Below are positions 36,211 to 46,149 of a DNA stretch of 64,000 nucleotides, one piece after another. Position numbers and translations under genes: made by a program. This DNA is from Pseudomonas matsuisoli (GTDB lineage: Bacteria > Pseudomonadota > Gammaproteobacteria > Pseudomonadales > Pseudomonadaceae), in contig NZ_BMPO01000002.1 in NCBI RefSeq assembly GCF_014647635.1, positions 372,001-436,000 on the forward strand. Reading direction: 5' to 3'. The notes beneath the pieces are model-generated. The model was not told the DNA's origin. It saw nothing but the letters and a program-made list of their open reading frames with translations, and did no database searches. Positions within the stretch are counted from its first letter, which is position 1, and each line of letters opens with the position of its first letter.

Positions 36211-37131
36211 TCACTTGCTTCCCAGCACGACACTCAGGGTGTCTACAGTGCGCTGAAGCGCTCCAATCCCTGAAACGCCCACCATGTACCAGTCGTTGTT
36301 ATCCAGGTAGACGACATGGCCCGACTTCCAGGCCTTCGAGCGGCTAACGATTGGGTTGTCGAGTAGCTGCTGTGCCGCTACTCCAGCAGTGCCAATAGCT
36401 GCATCACGATCGATGACAAACAACCAATCCGGATCAACCTTGGCGATGTACTCGTAGGAAATGACTTGACCATGCATCGAGATCTTCAGATCCGTTGCAG
36501 CGGGTTGAACGCCGAATGAATCGTGGAGTACGCCGAAGCGTGAACCTGGGCCGTACGCGCTGAGCTTGCCCCCGCTAGTGAGTACTATCAGTCCCGTGCC
36601 TTTGTTAGTCGCGAGCTCATGAAGCTTGGCAATCGAGAGGTTGAGCGCCTTGATCTTCGCCTCAGCCATCGGCTCCTTTTGATAGAGCTTCGCCAGCAAC
36701 CTGGTGTTGTCTTCCACCTGGCTGACGAGATTGCGCGTGTCGACAGTGAGGTCGATCGTCGGAGCTATTCCCGAAAGCTGCCTGAACTTGGGTGCTGAAC
36801 GATCCGCGACAATGACCAGTTGGGGCTTGGCGCCGTAAACGACTTCATAGTTCGGTTCGAACAGGGTTCCCACCTTGAGGTAAGCGTCGCTGCGGTACTT
36901 CTCCAGGCTGCCACTCCAGTTGTCCTCACCAACACCCTGCACATCCACACCAAGCGTATCGAGCGTGTCCAGGGCACCGGGATCAAACACCAAAGTGGGT
37001 TTCGGATCGAACGGCACATCAAGGCTGCCTTGCTTGTGCGTGATTTCAACCGCATGGGCGGCAGCTACATAGTGTGCTCCAAGCAGTACAGCGATCTTGG
37101 CGAATGCTTTAACGCCACCTTTGCGGATCAT
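36211..37131 (-). CDS. periplasmic ferric-siderophore binding protein, FatB/CeuE-like
   Basis: This 306-aa class III binding protein has a signal peptide (AKIAVLLGAHYVAAAHA). The typical blocks PKPTLVFDPGALDTLDTLGV, KPQLVIVADRS and GSRFGVLHDSFGVQPA are close to FatB/CeuE/VctP-type catecholate or petrobactin binders. No lipobox is visible. AGAGG lies 8 bases before the ATG. It takes cargo from the upstream-encoded receptor and delivers it to the two permeases. The exact siderophore is not determinable. Confidence 0.92.
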   Translation of the reverse strand: MIRKGGVKAFAKIAVLLGAHYVAAAHAVEITHKQGSLDVPFDPKPTLVFDPGALDTLDTLGVDVQGVGEDNWSGSLEKYRSDAYLKVGTLFEPNYEVVYGAKPQLVIVADRSAPKFRQLSGIAPTIDLTVDTRNLVSQVEDNTRLLAKLYQKEPMAEAKIKALNLSIAKLHELATNKGTGLIVLTSGGKLSAYGPGSRFGVLHDSFGVQPAATDLKISMHGQVISYEYIAKVDPDWLFVIDRDAAIGTAGVAAQQLLDNPIVSRSKAWKSGHVVYLDNNDWYMVGVSGIGALQRTVDTLSVVLGSK

Positions 37132-37173
37132 CTCAATGCCTCTGTCAGGATGTTTAGCAAGACCCTGCCAGGG

Positions 37174-39336
37174 TCACAGCTTGTAGCTCAGCGAGAACAG
37201 CAGGTTGCGCGGAGCTCCGTACACGGCCTGGCTGTAGAAGCCGACCATCTGGTAGTACTCCTTGTCGAAAAGGTTGTTCACGTTCATCGACAAGGTCGTT
37301 TGCTCAGTCAGGTCGTAGCGCGCCATCAACGACGCCAGGGCATACGATTCCTGATCCATCTTGACCCTGCCCAGGGGGCTGCTGCCCTCCTGATAGAACT
37401 GGCTTTGCCAGTTCACACCGCCGCCAACAGTTAGGCGAGAGAGCGCACCGGAAAGCTGGTAGGTGGTGAAGAGCTTCGCTGTGGTTCTGGGAATCGCGGT
37501 GCTCAGGCGTGCCCCTTCTCCGTCGGTTGCAGTGAAGTGAGAGATGCCGGCGAACATGTTCCAGCTGGGGGTGATTTCCCCCTGCAGATCGAGATCGAAA
37601 CCACGACTTTTGGTACCGCTTGCGGCTACATAAGCGGTTCCACCCTCTGGCGTCCGATGATCAGGATCCTGCTGCGCGACGTTGTCCTGCTTGGTTTCGA
37701 AGAACGCCAGCGAAGAGTTGAGCTTTCCGCCGAAGTACGCCGCCTTGATCCCTACCTCGTTGGTGGTTCCTTCGGTAGGTTGGAGAACGTCACCATTGAG
37801 ATCCCGCTGGGTCTGCGGATTGAAAATCCCCGTGTGGCTGGCATAAACCGAGTAGACCTTATCGAGGTCGTATACCAGACCGATGTAGGGGATGAATTTG
37901 TCATTCTTCTTGATGGAAACGACCGAGGTGTCGCTCTCGTAGCTGTAGTCGTTGAGTCGACCACCAACAATCATCGTCAGGGGGGCGGCCAGACTGAAGC
38001 GGCTGGCCACGTATACTCCGCTTTGCTTGATCGTGCTGTTGGTCAGGCTGTCATACCCGGCAGCATCGAAATCTGGTTTCGGGTAGTTGCCGTTGTAGTT
38101 GTACACATCGTCGATCGGGGCAAGCGTCGTCTTACGAATCAGATGGCTAGTGCTCTTCTCATCCGAAACGCGGCGAGACTCCATGGCGCCGACGACCAGT
38201 TCGTGATCACGCCCAAACAGTGCAAATGGACCCGAAGCCATGACGTCGACGCTGTTCTGACGTGCCTTGGAGCGGCTAGCCAATGCGTTTACTTGCTGTA
38301 TGCCGGTCGCTTTGTCGGGATAACCCTCGGGCCCGAACAGCTCGCTTTCACTGTGTGTACGGCCCTGGTTGAACACTCCACGGAGACTCCAGCCATTGTC
38401 GAAGCGATGCTCAAGGCTGGTGAAGGCGGTGCTCAATGTGTTGTCCCACTTGCTCCAGTCGGCAGCGAGGCTCTTTGAGCGAGACCAGTCGGTGCGACTT
38501 CCGTCGCTATAGAACATTGGCAGGCCACCCCAGAGCATTCCACGAGGCATGATCTCCTGGTAGTCGTAGCCAACTCCAAGCGTGGTGTCGTCGGTGAGAT
38601 CCGCTTCGACAATCCCGTAGAAGGCGTTCTTGTCCTCAGTGAAGCCGTCGACGTAGGAATGAGAGTCCTGACGAACGCCAACGACGCGGGCTCGTATGCG
38701 ACCGTCTTCGGTCAGAGGTGTCGAGAGGTCTACGGTGCTGCGGTAGTTGTCCCAAGAGCCAGCATCTACGGATACCTCCCCTTGGAAGTCATAGGTGGGA
38801 CGCTTGCGAACCATGTTGATCGACGCAGAAGGGTTCCCCGCACCAGTGAGTAGGCCCGTGCTGCCACGAACAATCTCCACTCGATCATAGAACGCGGTGT
38901 CCAGGTAATTGGCGCCATTCACGAAGGTCGTTGGAATGCCGTCGAACTGATAGCTGTCGACCGAGAACCCACGTGCGTAATAGGTCGAGCGGTAATCCAG
39001 AGTGTTCGCTGACATCCCCGTTGTGTTCTCCAGAACGTCTTTCACTGTGCGGAGTTTCTGGTCATCCATGTGCTGACGGGTCATCACGGTGACGGATTGA
39101 GGAGTCTCTCTCAGCGACAGTGGAAGCTTTGTGGCCGCGCTAGTTTTGCCGGTGGTGTAGGAACCGGAGCCTTCCGTTTCGACAGAGGCTGAAGCCTCAT
39201 CAGATATCGTCAGAGCCTCCAGCTCTAGCGCTTCTGTTGCTGCTTGCTCTTGGCTTGTTGCTAGAGCCTGTCCTGCCACTACCGGCTCGAAACAGATAGC
39301 CGCGAACACACCTCCACAAATCGCAATACGACGCAT
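37174..39336 (-). CDS. TonB-dependent siderophore receptor
   Basis: This 720-aa outer-membrane receptor has a signal peptide (MRRIAICGGVFAAICFEPVVAGQA) and a TonB-box-like region. The plug has LSLRETPQSVTVMTRQHMDDQ and VEIVRGSTGLLTGAGNPSASINMVRKRP, typical of siderophore receptors. The barrel ends in the conserved LLFSLSYKL. There is no N-terminal signalling domain, so regulation is not through an FecIR-type surface relay. I preferred the ATG at 39336 (AGG about 9 bases upstream) over a GTG nine codons earlier. It is first in the uptake operon. I found no convincing Fur box upstream by eye. Confidence 0.94.
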   Translation of the reverse strand: MRRIAICGGVFAAICFEPVVAGQALATSQEQAATEALELEALTISDEASASVETEGSGSYTTGKTSAATKLPLSLRETPQSVTVMTRQHMDDQKLRTVKDVLENTTGMSANTLDYRSTYYARGFSVDSYQFDGIPTTFVNGANYLDTAFYDRVEIVRGSTGLLTGAGNPSASINMVRKRPTYDFQGEVSVDAGSWDNYRSTVDLSTPLTEDGRIRARVVGVRQDSHSYVDGFTEDKNAFYGIVEADLTDDTTLGVGYDYQEIMPRGMLWGGLPMFYSDGSRTDWSRSKSLAADWSKWDNTLSTAFTSLEHRFDNGWSLRGVFNQGRTHSESELFGPEGYPDKATGIQQVNALASRSKARQNSVDVMASGPFALFGRDHELVVGAMESRRVSDEKSTSHLIRKTTLAPIDDVYNYNGNYPKPDFDAAGYDSLTNSTIKQSGVYVASRFSLAAPLTMIVGGRLNDYSYESDTSVVSIKKNDKFIPYIGLVYDLDKVYSVYASHTGIFNPQTQRDLNGDVLQPTEGTTNEVGIKAAYFGGKLNSSLAFFETKQDNVAQQDPDHRTPEGGTAYVAASGTKSRGFDLDLQGEITPSWNMFAGISHFTATDGEGARLSTAIPRTTAKLFTTYQLSGALSRLTVGGGVNWQSQFYQEGSSPLGRVKMDQESYALASLMARYDLTEQTTLSMNVNNLFDKEYYQMVGFYSQAVYGAPRNLLFSLSYKL

Positions 39337-39467
39337 TTCTTTAACCTGGCCGAAGCTTCCCACTAATGATCCAGCAATTATCCCTAGTGAGAGTTAGGCC
39401 TGGTGCTGCAAGAGCGCCAATAAATAACGACGATCCGTCATTCTGAGAATGGGACTCATCATCTGGC

Positions 39468-40262
39468 TTATCGGAAGTAGTTCCCTGGCGTCATTCCGAA
39501 GAGAGAGCGGAACGCAGCGATGAAGCTCGATGGATTGCTGTAACCAACTGCGTTGGCCACGCTGTTGACGGAAACATCATCGGCTAGCAGTTCAAGCGCC
39601 ATCAGTAGGCGCAAGCGATGACGCCATTCACTGAACGACATTCCCGTATCGGCGTGGAAGATACGTTCGAGCGTACGAGCACTGGCTGCCGATGCTGAAG
39701 CAAGCTCCTGCAACGAGTACCTGGTTGTAGGGTCCGCCCGAAGCATGGCGACTGCTCGCCTTGCCCTCGGATCTTCGGGCTCCGGTAGGTTGACCGGCGC
39801 CTGTTGCAGATCGACCAGTTGCTCCAGGAGCACTCTGGTGAGCCTGCCGGCAGGAGAGTCCGCTGGATAGTCCCAAGGAAGCGAAACGGTGCTGGCAACG
39901 AGCTCTCTTACCAAGGGCGTTACATTCACCACGACACAGCCCTCCCACTTAGGTAAATCATCCAAAGCGGGGTCAATGTAGAGTGCGTGCAGGTCGACAG
40001 GACGCTTAGCCATAAAGGTGTGTTGAACGCCTCCAGAGATCCAGATTGCTCTGGATGGTGGAAGCACCCATCGGCCTGAGGGGGTAACGACGTGCATTAC
40101 CCCTTTGATCGAATACATCAGTTGATGGCGAGTGTGGCAGTGCAGGTCGAGCCCACCGGGCTGCCAGTTCTCAGTAATGCCGACGACCTGAGCTTTAGCT
40201 TCGTCCGGATCAGCATGATCAAAAGTAGCTGTCACTGGCTGAGGTCGAGTAGATGTCGGCAT
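39468..40262 (-). CDS. AraC-family regulator with cupin sensor
   Basis: This 264-aa protein has an N-terminal cupin/AraC-binding domain (LHCHTRHQLMYSIKGVMHVVTPSGRWVLPP) and a C-terminal AraC helix-turn-helix pair. The latter includes SARTLERIFHADTGMSFSEWRHRLRLLMALELL and VNSVANAVGYSNPSSFIAAFRSLFGMTPGNYFR. The gene starts 10 bp after an MFS gene on the same strand and probably shares its transcript. The receptor gene begins 131 bp beyond its stop. Regulation of the MFS and possibly the siderophore operon is inferred from proximity. Confidence 0.92.
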   Translation of the reverse strand: MPTSTRPQPVTATFDHADPDEAKAQVVGITENWQPGGLDLHCHTRHQLMYSIKGVMHVVTPSGRWVLPPSRAIWISGGVQHTFMAKRPVDLHALYIDPALDDLPKWEGCVVVNVTPLVRELVASTVSLPWDYPADSPAGRLTRVLLEQLVDLQQAPVNLPEPEDPRARRAVAMLRADPTTRYSLQELASASAASARTLERIFHADTGMSFSEWRHRLRLLMALELLADDVSVNSVANAVGYSNPSSFIAAFRSLFGMTPGNYFR

Positions 40263-40272
40263 CGTGAGTCTC

Positions 40273-41478
40273 TTATTGCTGTTCGCTGGAGCGCTGGAAA
40301 GGCACGGCCGAAACTACAGACATCGCAAGCACCATCAGTACTGCCAGAGTGAAGAACGCCAGAATCAGGCCAATGAAGTGCGCTACATAACCCACCAAAG
40401 CTGGGCCAAGTAGCACGCCCATGTAGCCGAGGATGCTGGTGGCCGCGATGGCTTGGGAGGCTGGCATGCTGCGTTGCTGCCCAGCGATGGTGAACAGGAC
40501 TGGTACCACGTTGCCTGCCGCCAGACCTGCCAGGGCGATGCTAGCCAGAATGATCGGAAGCGAATCGAAATAGGCTACCAACGCAATTCCCGAGCCGGTC
40601 AGCAAAAAGCCACCGAGTAACATCAGGCGGTCGCCAATGCGCGCCACTACCCGATCACCGATCAGTCGGCTAATGGTCATGGCGAACGCAAACACCGCGT
40701 ATGCCGAACCGGACAGAGCAACATCAACCTGCTTTTCCTTCGTCAGCAGCAGAGCAGACCAGTCGAGCATCGCGCCCTCGCCCAGGAAGATCAGCAGAGT
40801 CAGCAATCCAATCAGCAGAACCTTGCCTTTAGGGATGACGAACATTGCATGGTTATTGGCCGACCGAGTGGTGAAGAAGCCCGAAAATGCTGTGGCGATA
40901 CAGGCGATGATGACCGCTGTGGCCACAAGCGCTGAAGCCGCCACATTCAGACCCGACGCAATGATCAGCGCCATTCCCCCTGCGCCGACAAGCCCTCCGA
41001 TGCTGTACATGCCATGGAAACCGGACATGAGCGGCGCCTTAGCAACGTCCTGAACCTCAATACCATGGATGTTGGCTGCCACATCGATGGCACCCAGGGA
41101 GGCACCAAACAGCAGAAGGCAAAGCCCAAGCGCGATGGGAGTGGAGAGGATCGCAAGCAGCGGCAGCGCAATGGCCAGGCCGATAGCCCCTGCAGTGATA
41201 ACCGGCTTGGTTCCGATCCTGCCGGACAGCATGCCGGCCAGCGGCATACCGATCACAGCGCCAAGGCCTAGGCAAAGCAGGATTGTTCCCAGCATCGCCG
41301 AGTCAGCATTCATACGCTGCTGTGCAAAGGGGACAAGTGGCGCCCAGCAGGACAGGCCAAAACCGGCGATGAAGAAGGCCAGACGGGTGGCGCGCTTTCC
41401 GCCGCTCAGATGAGCTGCTTGATTCGCCAACGTGCCGGGCTGGGTGGAAATATGGGTTTGTGGGGTGGAATGGCTCAC
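40273..41478 (-). CDS. MFS transporter, YbjJ-like, possibly siderophore-related
   Basis: This 401-aa major facilitator protein has 12 membrane segments. It starts with GTG at 41478, behind a strong GGGAGAT site. Blocks such as FFIAGFGLSCWAPLVPFAQQRM and GMLSGRIGTKPVITAGAIGLAIALPLL match the YbjJ-like inner-membrane group. It lies directly before the AraC gene and upstream of the siderophore operon. It could export or recycle a chelator, but no substrate can be read from the sequence. Confidence 0.88.
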   Translation of the reverse strand: MSHSTPQTHISTQPGTLANQAAHLSGGKRATRLAFFIAGFGLSCWAPLVPFAQQRMNADSAMLGTILLCLGLGAVIGMPLAGMLSGRIGTKPVITAGAIGLAIALPLLAILSTPIALGLCLLLFGASLGAIDVAANIHGIEVQDVAKAPLMSGFHGMYSIGGLVGAGGMALIIASGLNVAASALVATAVIIACIATAFSGFFTTRSANNHAMFVIPKGKVLLIGLLTLLIFLGEGAMLDWSALLLTKEKQVDVALSGSAYAVFAFAMTISRLIGDRVVARIGDRLMLLGGFLLTGSGIALVAYFDSLPIILASIALAGLAAGNVVPVLFTIAGQQRSMPASQAIAATSILGYMGVLLGPALVGYVAHFIGLILAFFTLAVLMVLAMSVVSAVPFQRSSEQQ

Positions 41479-41693
41479 GATATCTCCCGCTATTTGCTGA
41501 AGGAACTACTACACGCCGCCATTTTATCGGCTTAGTAATTATGTAAATTCAGCTACGATGCCACCTAATAACGCTACTCTGACAATATGATAGTAATTTG
41601 CATTAGCAGCACTCAGACGTACGCAGGGATTGCTCTGCTTTCGACCAGATCAGCGGCATAGCAGTCGTTGTGAGCCGTATCGGCGTTATATGA

Positions 41694-42839
41694 CTAGACG
41701 TGCAGTCCCCTTTGCTTCTGGAATGCCTTAACTCCGAAAGCGGCCGCCTCGATAGCACCTGCGAGGTATCCAGGGAATTGTCGGGACCACTCACTGGCGA
41801 TACCGGTAATTTTGTTGGCCCAGAGACCCGACTTCAGCACTGCTATTGGTGCATCTGCATGCAGGGCGGGCCCGCTAATATCTAACGCCGTAGCTGTGTA
41901 GGCCTCTAGTGCCCAGTCCTTGTAGAACTCTTCCTGCGGCTTGATTGCCGCCTCGCCGAACATACGGCCGAGCTGCGCTCTACACCGGGCCCTCAATTGG
42001 CTTTCTGGGAGGTTTCTTCGAGTGGATGCTGGAACTCCCAAGAAGCCAAACAGCGCCCCCTTACCATCAGGTATTGAGGCGTCATGGATCTCACCCATTG
42101 GGCCGACACGACTACGCGCCTGTCCTGATAACCCCTGTTCACGCCAGAAAGGTTTGTCGTAGACGGCAACGTATTTGGCATGAGGAGCCATCCAGGTGCT
42201 GGTCGCTCGCCATGAGTCACAGATATCTTCCGGCAACTCAGGAGTGAACGTAATGCTGGAAATAGCTAGCCGAGGCGGCAGAGCAAGGAGTACATGCTCA
42301 ACGTTCCAGATGGTGGTTTGTCCTGAGCAGGCCTGGCAGGTCACGACAACCCGATCACCCTCAAAACTCAAGCGTTTAACCGTATGGCCACTGCGCAATC
42401 TGTGTGCGCTGACATGGCTCTGTAGAGCCGTGATCAAGGTTGCCATCCCTCCCTCCAGCCTCATCGACGCAGGCGAGGATTCGTAGCCGGACATTACAGT
42501 GGATGGCTTAGCCGCATACTGCTCAAACAGCATGCTGCCGCTTTCGTATTGCTGGTAGTAAGGAAGTCGCAACCCCTGGACCAATCGATGCAACTGAGGC
42601 TGAAGGTCTGGCCAGAACCACGATGGTCCAAGATCAAATATGTCCATAGCGGAATTGGAGCTGGGCGGCTCCGATATCTTGGTTTTGGCCGCCGGTATGG
42701 AAACGATTCGCCCCCCCAGAACAGAACATGCCTCGAGCAGCACATAATCGTCGATGCCTTGCTCTTCCAGTGCATATGCGGCGTACAACCCACTCAAGCC
42801 CCCGCCAACAATCGCTATACGTGCGGTTTTCTGGGTCAT
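41694..42839 (-). CDS. FAD-dependent amine oxidase
   Basis: This 381-aa flavoprotein of the monoamine oxidase family has an N-terminal dinucleotide fold (IAIVGGGLSGLYAAYALEEQG, then LEACSVLGGRI). A C-terminal FAD-binding segment with ITGIASEWSRQFPGYLAGAIEAA is also visible. It is shorter than typical MAO proteins (about 450 aa). Its ATG overlaps the stop of the upstream bicupin gene (ATGA). The substrate is unknown; it might be an amine or another electron-rich compound processed with the neighbouring cupin and SDR. Confidence 0.9.
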   Translation of the reverse strand: MTQKTARIAIVGGGLSGLYAAYALEEQGIDDYVLLEACSVLGGRIVSIPAAKTKISEPPSSNSAMDIFDLGPSWFWPDLQPQLHRLVQGLRLPYYQQYESGSMLFEQYAAKPSTVMSGYESSPASMRLEGGMATLITALQSHVSAHRLRSGHTVKRLSFEGDRVVVTCQACSGQTTIWNVEHVLLALPPRLAISSITFTPELPEDICDSWRATSTWMAPHAKYVAVYDKPFWREQGLSGQARSRVGPMGEIHDASIPDGKGALFGFLGVPASTRRNLPESQLRARCRAQLGRMFGEAAIKPQEEFYKDWALEAYTATALDISGPALHADAPIAVLKSGLWANKITGIASEWSRQFPGYLAGAIEAAAFGVKAFQKQRGLHV

Positions 42840-43504
42840 GCTGTTTCATCCAGGCCCGCAGGGCGACCAGTTCTAAGATAGATCTCGGCCCCTGCAGTAC
42901 CGGCCTTGAACTCGGGGTAGTAACCTTTCGGCAAGCGTATCCAACTGCCGCGCTCGTAGGTGCTATTTCTCTCGGTGAGGCAACCGGTGAGTACCAGAAT
43001 CTCGGCCCCATCTACTGACTCAGAAAACAATGGTTCTACTGAGGCCAATCGCTGCAAGCACACCTGCTCGACTATGCTTCTGTGGAGTGGGCAAATCTCC
43101 CGGCCGGCTTGCTTCACCCATGTCGCTGGATCGCGAGTATTAATGCGGACCCGAGTTTGTTGACCTGCCTCCATCTGCCAAAGCTTGACGAAGATGACGG
43201 CACCATTGCGACTGAAGGGTTGGTGGACGGAACCTGGCGGATTGCGCAGGTAGTAGCCTACCGGGCAATCCTCATCACCTTCGGAGAACGTTCCGGACAC
43301 AACAAAAATTTCCTCTCCGCCGGGGTGTGCATGCTGGGGAAAGTAGGACTCAGATGCGTATCGCACGATGCTAGTCGCGCGAGCGCGCTCACCACCTAAC
43401 CGATCCAGCATTACACGCTCTACACCAGGCTGCGGTGAGGCTACCCACTGGTAGTCCTGGGGCACGACTATGACTTTGCGGGAGAAGTCAGCGTTGATAA
43501 GCAT
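42836..43504 (-). CDS. ChrR-type bicupin protein
   Basis: This 222-aa protein has two cupin halves resembling the ChrR cupin-like domain. The first carries a full metal site (FPQHAHPGGEEIFVVSGTFSEG, then the later His in PGSVHQPF). The second half is degenerate (AEILVLTGCLTE) and lacks the His pair. It has no anti-sigma zinc domain, so it is not a full ChrR. It is translationally coupled to the amine oxidase. It may be an oxygenase-like or sensing partner; function is not established. Confidence 0.85.
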   Translation of the reverse strand: MLINADFSRKVIVVPQDYQWVASPQPGVERVMLDRLGGERARATSIVRYASESYFPQHAHPGGEEIFVVSGTFSEGDEDCPVGYYLRNPPGSVHQPFSRNGAVIFVKLWQMEAGQQTRVRINTRDPATWVKQAGREICPLHRSIVEQVCLQRLASVEPLFSESVDGAEILVLTGCLTERNSTYERGSWIRLPKGYYPEFKAGTAGAEIYLRTGRPAGLDETA

Positions 43505-43564
43505 GATTGATTCCGTTGGAGAAAACGAAGAAAGGCAGGGGGTGAGTCGGCCTTCAATCTTGGA

Positions 43565-43912
43565 TTACGAAGTAGCGAGTTGAGCGTGAGCTTCAATCAC
43601 TCGGGCCGAATACGTCAGAGCCGCGCCCGCGTTGAGAGCGATCGCCACTCCCAGAGCCTCGGTAATTTCCGGCAGTGTTGCGCCGTGCTCAACCGCCTTC
43701 TTCGTATGGACGGATATGCATCCATCGCAGCGGGTGGTTACGGCGACTGCTAGCGCGATCAGCTCGTGAATTTTAGGCTCGAGATGCCCAGTCTTCGCAG
43801 CTGCACCATCGATTGTGGTGAGACCGCGGACTACGTCAGGACTTTGCTTGGCAAGGTCACCAACTCTGCCCAGCAGCGCTTCGCGATAGGCATTCCAGTC
43901 ATTCATCATCAT
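43565..43912 (-). CDS. AhpD-like carboxymuconolactone decarboxylase family protein
   Basis: This 115-aa protein of the CMD/AhpD fold has the redox motif CDGCISVHTKKAVEHGAT, with Cys-x-x-Cys and the downstream His. This points to a thiol peroxidase-like or disulfide function rather than a true decarboxylase. Three consecutive Met codons make the exact start uncertain. It lies between the SDR and bicupin genes on the same strand. Confidence 0.9.
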   Translation of the reverse strand: MMMNDWNAYREALLGRVGDLAKQSPDVVRGLTTIDGAAAKTGHLEPKIHELIALAVAVTTRCDGCISVHTKKAVEHGATLPEITEALGVAIALNAGAALTYSARVIEAHAQLATS

Positions 43913-44003
43913 CTTGGTCCCATGTTAGGGGGAGTGGATGGCGCGCACCCACGATGGGGGCGAGAAGTACACCCCCGTGTTCAGGCTGAGGTTGGCGCGA
44001 AAC

Positions 44004-44777
44004 TCAGTTACGGCCCGCCATCACGCCGCCGTCCACGTCCCAAATGGCACCAGTGACCCAGCTAGCTTTCTCCGAAAGCAGGAAGGCAACGACCTCGGCG
44101 ACATCTACCGGCGTGCCCACACGCCCGATTGGGTGGAAGCTGTTGAAACCCTGCAGGGCGCTATGGACCTCTGCTTTGGGAATGAAGCCTTCATAGATCG
44201 GGGTCTGCACTACGGCTGGAGAGACCGCGTTCACGCGAATATTCTTCGATGCCAGCTCCATCGCCAGGTGCTGAGTCAGCGAATGCAGCGCGGCCTTCGC
44301 CATGGAGTACGCAGAGGACGGAGTGGCGGCAATTGCCTGCTTTGCCCACATGGAGCCGATGTTTACGATGACGCCGGCACGGCCAGCCTCAACCAGATTG
44401 GCAGCAACCTTCTGAGTGATGAAGAAGGTCGCTTTGTTCAACTGCATGTACTGGTCGTAGTCTGCGTCCTGATGCTCCAGGAACGGTTTGGGGAAGAAGA
44501 CGCCGGCAGCGTTTACCAGCAGATCAATATCTGCGTGCTGCTTGGCAATGGTCTCAACCAGTCCGGCCAGGCCTGCATCGGTAGTCAGGTCAGCGGTCAG
44601 GGCAGTAACTTGCCCGATTGCGGACAGCTCTTTGCGAGCCTCCTCAGTTTTCTCCTGGCGGCTGCCTACGATGACTACGCTTCCACCTTGCTGAAGGACC
44701 AGGCGAGCAGTTTCCAAGCCCATACCACTGGTGCCACCGACGACGAGAAGCTTTTTGCCTTTGAACTCATTGCTCAT
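44004..44777 (-). CDS. short-chain dehydrogenase/reductase
   Basis: This 257-aa classical SDR has the cofactor motif GGTSGMGLE (about residues 14-22), NAAG, catalytic Ser in NIGSMWA, YSMAK with Tyr and Lys, and a C-terminal DVDGG. Residues after beta-2 (GSRQEK) favour NADP(H). Its start faces the divergent LysR gene 170 bp away. It probably begins the transcript SDR-AhpD-bicupin-amine oxidase. The substrate is not recognisable. Confidence 0.92.
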   Translation of the reverse strand: MSNEFKGKKLLVVGGTSGMGLETARLVLQQGGSVVIVGSRQEKTEEARKELSAIGQVTALTADLTTDAGLAGLVETIAKQHADIDLLVNAAGVFFPKPFLEHQDADYDQYMQLNKATFFITQKVAANLVEAGRAGVIVNIGSMWAKQAIAATPSSAYSMAKAALHSLTQHLAMELASKNIRVNAVSPAVVQTPIYEGFIPKAEVHSALQGFNSFHPIGRVGTPVDVAEVVAFLLSEKASWVTGAIWDVDGGVMAGRN

Positions 44778-44947
44778 TTGAAGACCCCTTTAGGCACTCG
44801 CCCTGGGCGAGTGACAGTTGCGGAAGAATTGCAGCAAGGGCGGAGTTGAGTTCTCGCCACCGTTGCCTTGAGCCAAATATTCAGCTCTTCCGACACCGTC
44901 GACAAACGAGATAAAGTGTCCATCATCTAAAGAAAATCTTTATTGAT

Positions 44948-45859
44948 ATGACCACTCCAGTTCACTTGAACGCACTACGAGCGTTCGAAGCCAGCGCCAG
45001 ACACCAAAGCTTTTCCGCGGCCGCAGAAGAGCTGAATGTGACACCGGCGGCAGTCGGACAGCTGGTTCGAACCCTGGAAGACTGGCTTGGTACGCCTCTG
45101 TTCCATCGAGCCCCTAGTGGTCGCATACGCCTGATTCCAACCGAAGCCGCAGAACGGGCACTACCCGATATACGTGCTGGTTTTGACCGGCTTACGCTCG
45201 GACTGGAACGGTTGAAAGAAGGCTCCGTTAATGGAGTGCTGACCGTCACTGTGAGTCCGGCATTTGCCGCCAAGTGGCTGCTGCCCAGGATCGATAGCTT
45301 CCACAGCGCATGGCCGGATACAGACGTTCGCCTGGATACAAACCTGCGGCCTGTGGACTTCGTGACTCAGCGGATCGATATCGGCGTGCGCTATGGGAAT
45401 GGCAGCTGGTCCGGCTTGTTTGCCGAGAAGCTGATGGAGGAGGAGGTATACCCGGTGTGCTCACCCAACCTCTTGAGCGGGTCTTCTCGCTTAACCACCT
45501 TGGAGAGCTTGAGGTCAGAAACGCTCATCCACGACCTGTCGATGGATAGTCACTCCGGATTCCCCACCTGGGACACATGGCTTAAGAAAGCCGGTTTGGC
45601 CGATGTGGCCACTTCCCGAGGGATGAAGATCAACAACTCTGCAGCGGTGCTGCAGGCGGCAATCGATGGGCAAGGCGTAGCGCTTGCACGCAGCGTTATG
45701 GCCCGTGATGATCTGGCAGCAGGCCGGCTTGTGCGGTTGTATCCCGATATCAGTTTTGAGTCTGACCTGGCCTATTACGTGGTGTATCGGGAGGAATGCT
45801 CGAGCCTCCCGAGGCTGAAGGCATTTCGCGACTGGCTGTTCAGTGTTGCCGCAAGCTAA
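44948..45859 (+). CDS. LysR-family regulator, GcvA-like
   Basis: This 303-aa LysR regulator has an N-terminal winged helix (LNALRAFEASARHQSFSAAAEELNVTPAAVGQLVRTLEDWLG) and a type 2 periplasmic-binding-like effector domain. The pattern VTPAAVGQ followed by LFHRAPSGRIRLIPTEA is GcvA-like. It is divergent from the SDR gene, the usual layout for a regulator and its target. It likely controls the SDR-to-amine-oxidase set. A T-N11-A operator was not assigned. Confidence 0.93.
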   Translation: MTTPVHLNALRAFEASARHQSFSAAAEELNVTPAAVGQLVRTLEDWLGTPLFHRAPSGRIRLIPTEAAERALPDIRAGFDRLTLGLERLKEGSVNGVLTVTVSPAFAAKWLLPRIDSFHSAWPDTDVRLDTNLRPVDFVTQRIDIGVRYGNGSWSGLFAEKLMEEEVYPVCSPNLLSGSSRLTTLESLRSETLIHDLSMDSHSGFPTWDTWLKKAGLADVATSRGMKINNSAAVLQAAIDGQGVALARSVMARDDLAAGRLVRLYPDISFESDLAYYVVYREECSSLPRLKAFRDWLFSVAAS

Positions 45860-46149
45860 TGCCCAGGCATGCCCCACGTTGGCGAGAAATCTACACATAA
45901 TGGCGTTGTGCAGTTATTCGGGGCTCGAAGGATCGATATAATCCGGATCGACTTCATTCGAAGTCTCCGCTGGTAGTGGAGCTCCCTCCAACAGCAATCG
46001 TGTTGCGGGCTACTACTGCCGTTAAGGCCTGCGTTGTGATCCCCCATCAAGGCTGGATCTCCAACGCTTAAACCGTGCAGGTGAACTCTGAGTTTGGCAC
46101 ATCCCTAGTCGTGCTAGCGCTCGCGCTCGCATGAAGAAAAGAGGTCCCT
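45860..46149. other. intergenic region between LysR and MFS genes
   Basis: A 290-bp spacer containing the promoter side of the MFS gene. I see no gene or clear operator in it. Confidence 0.4.
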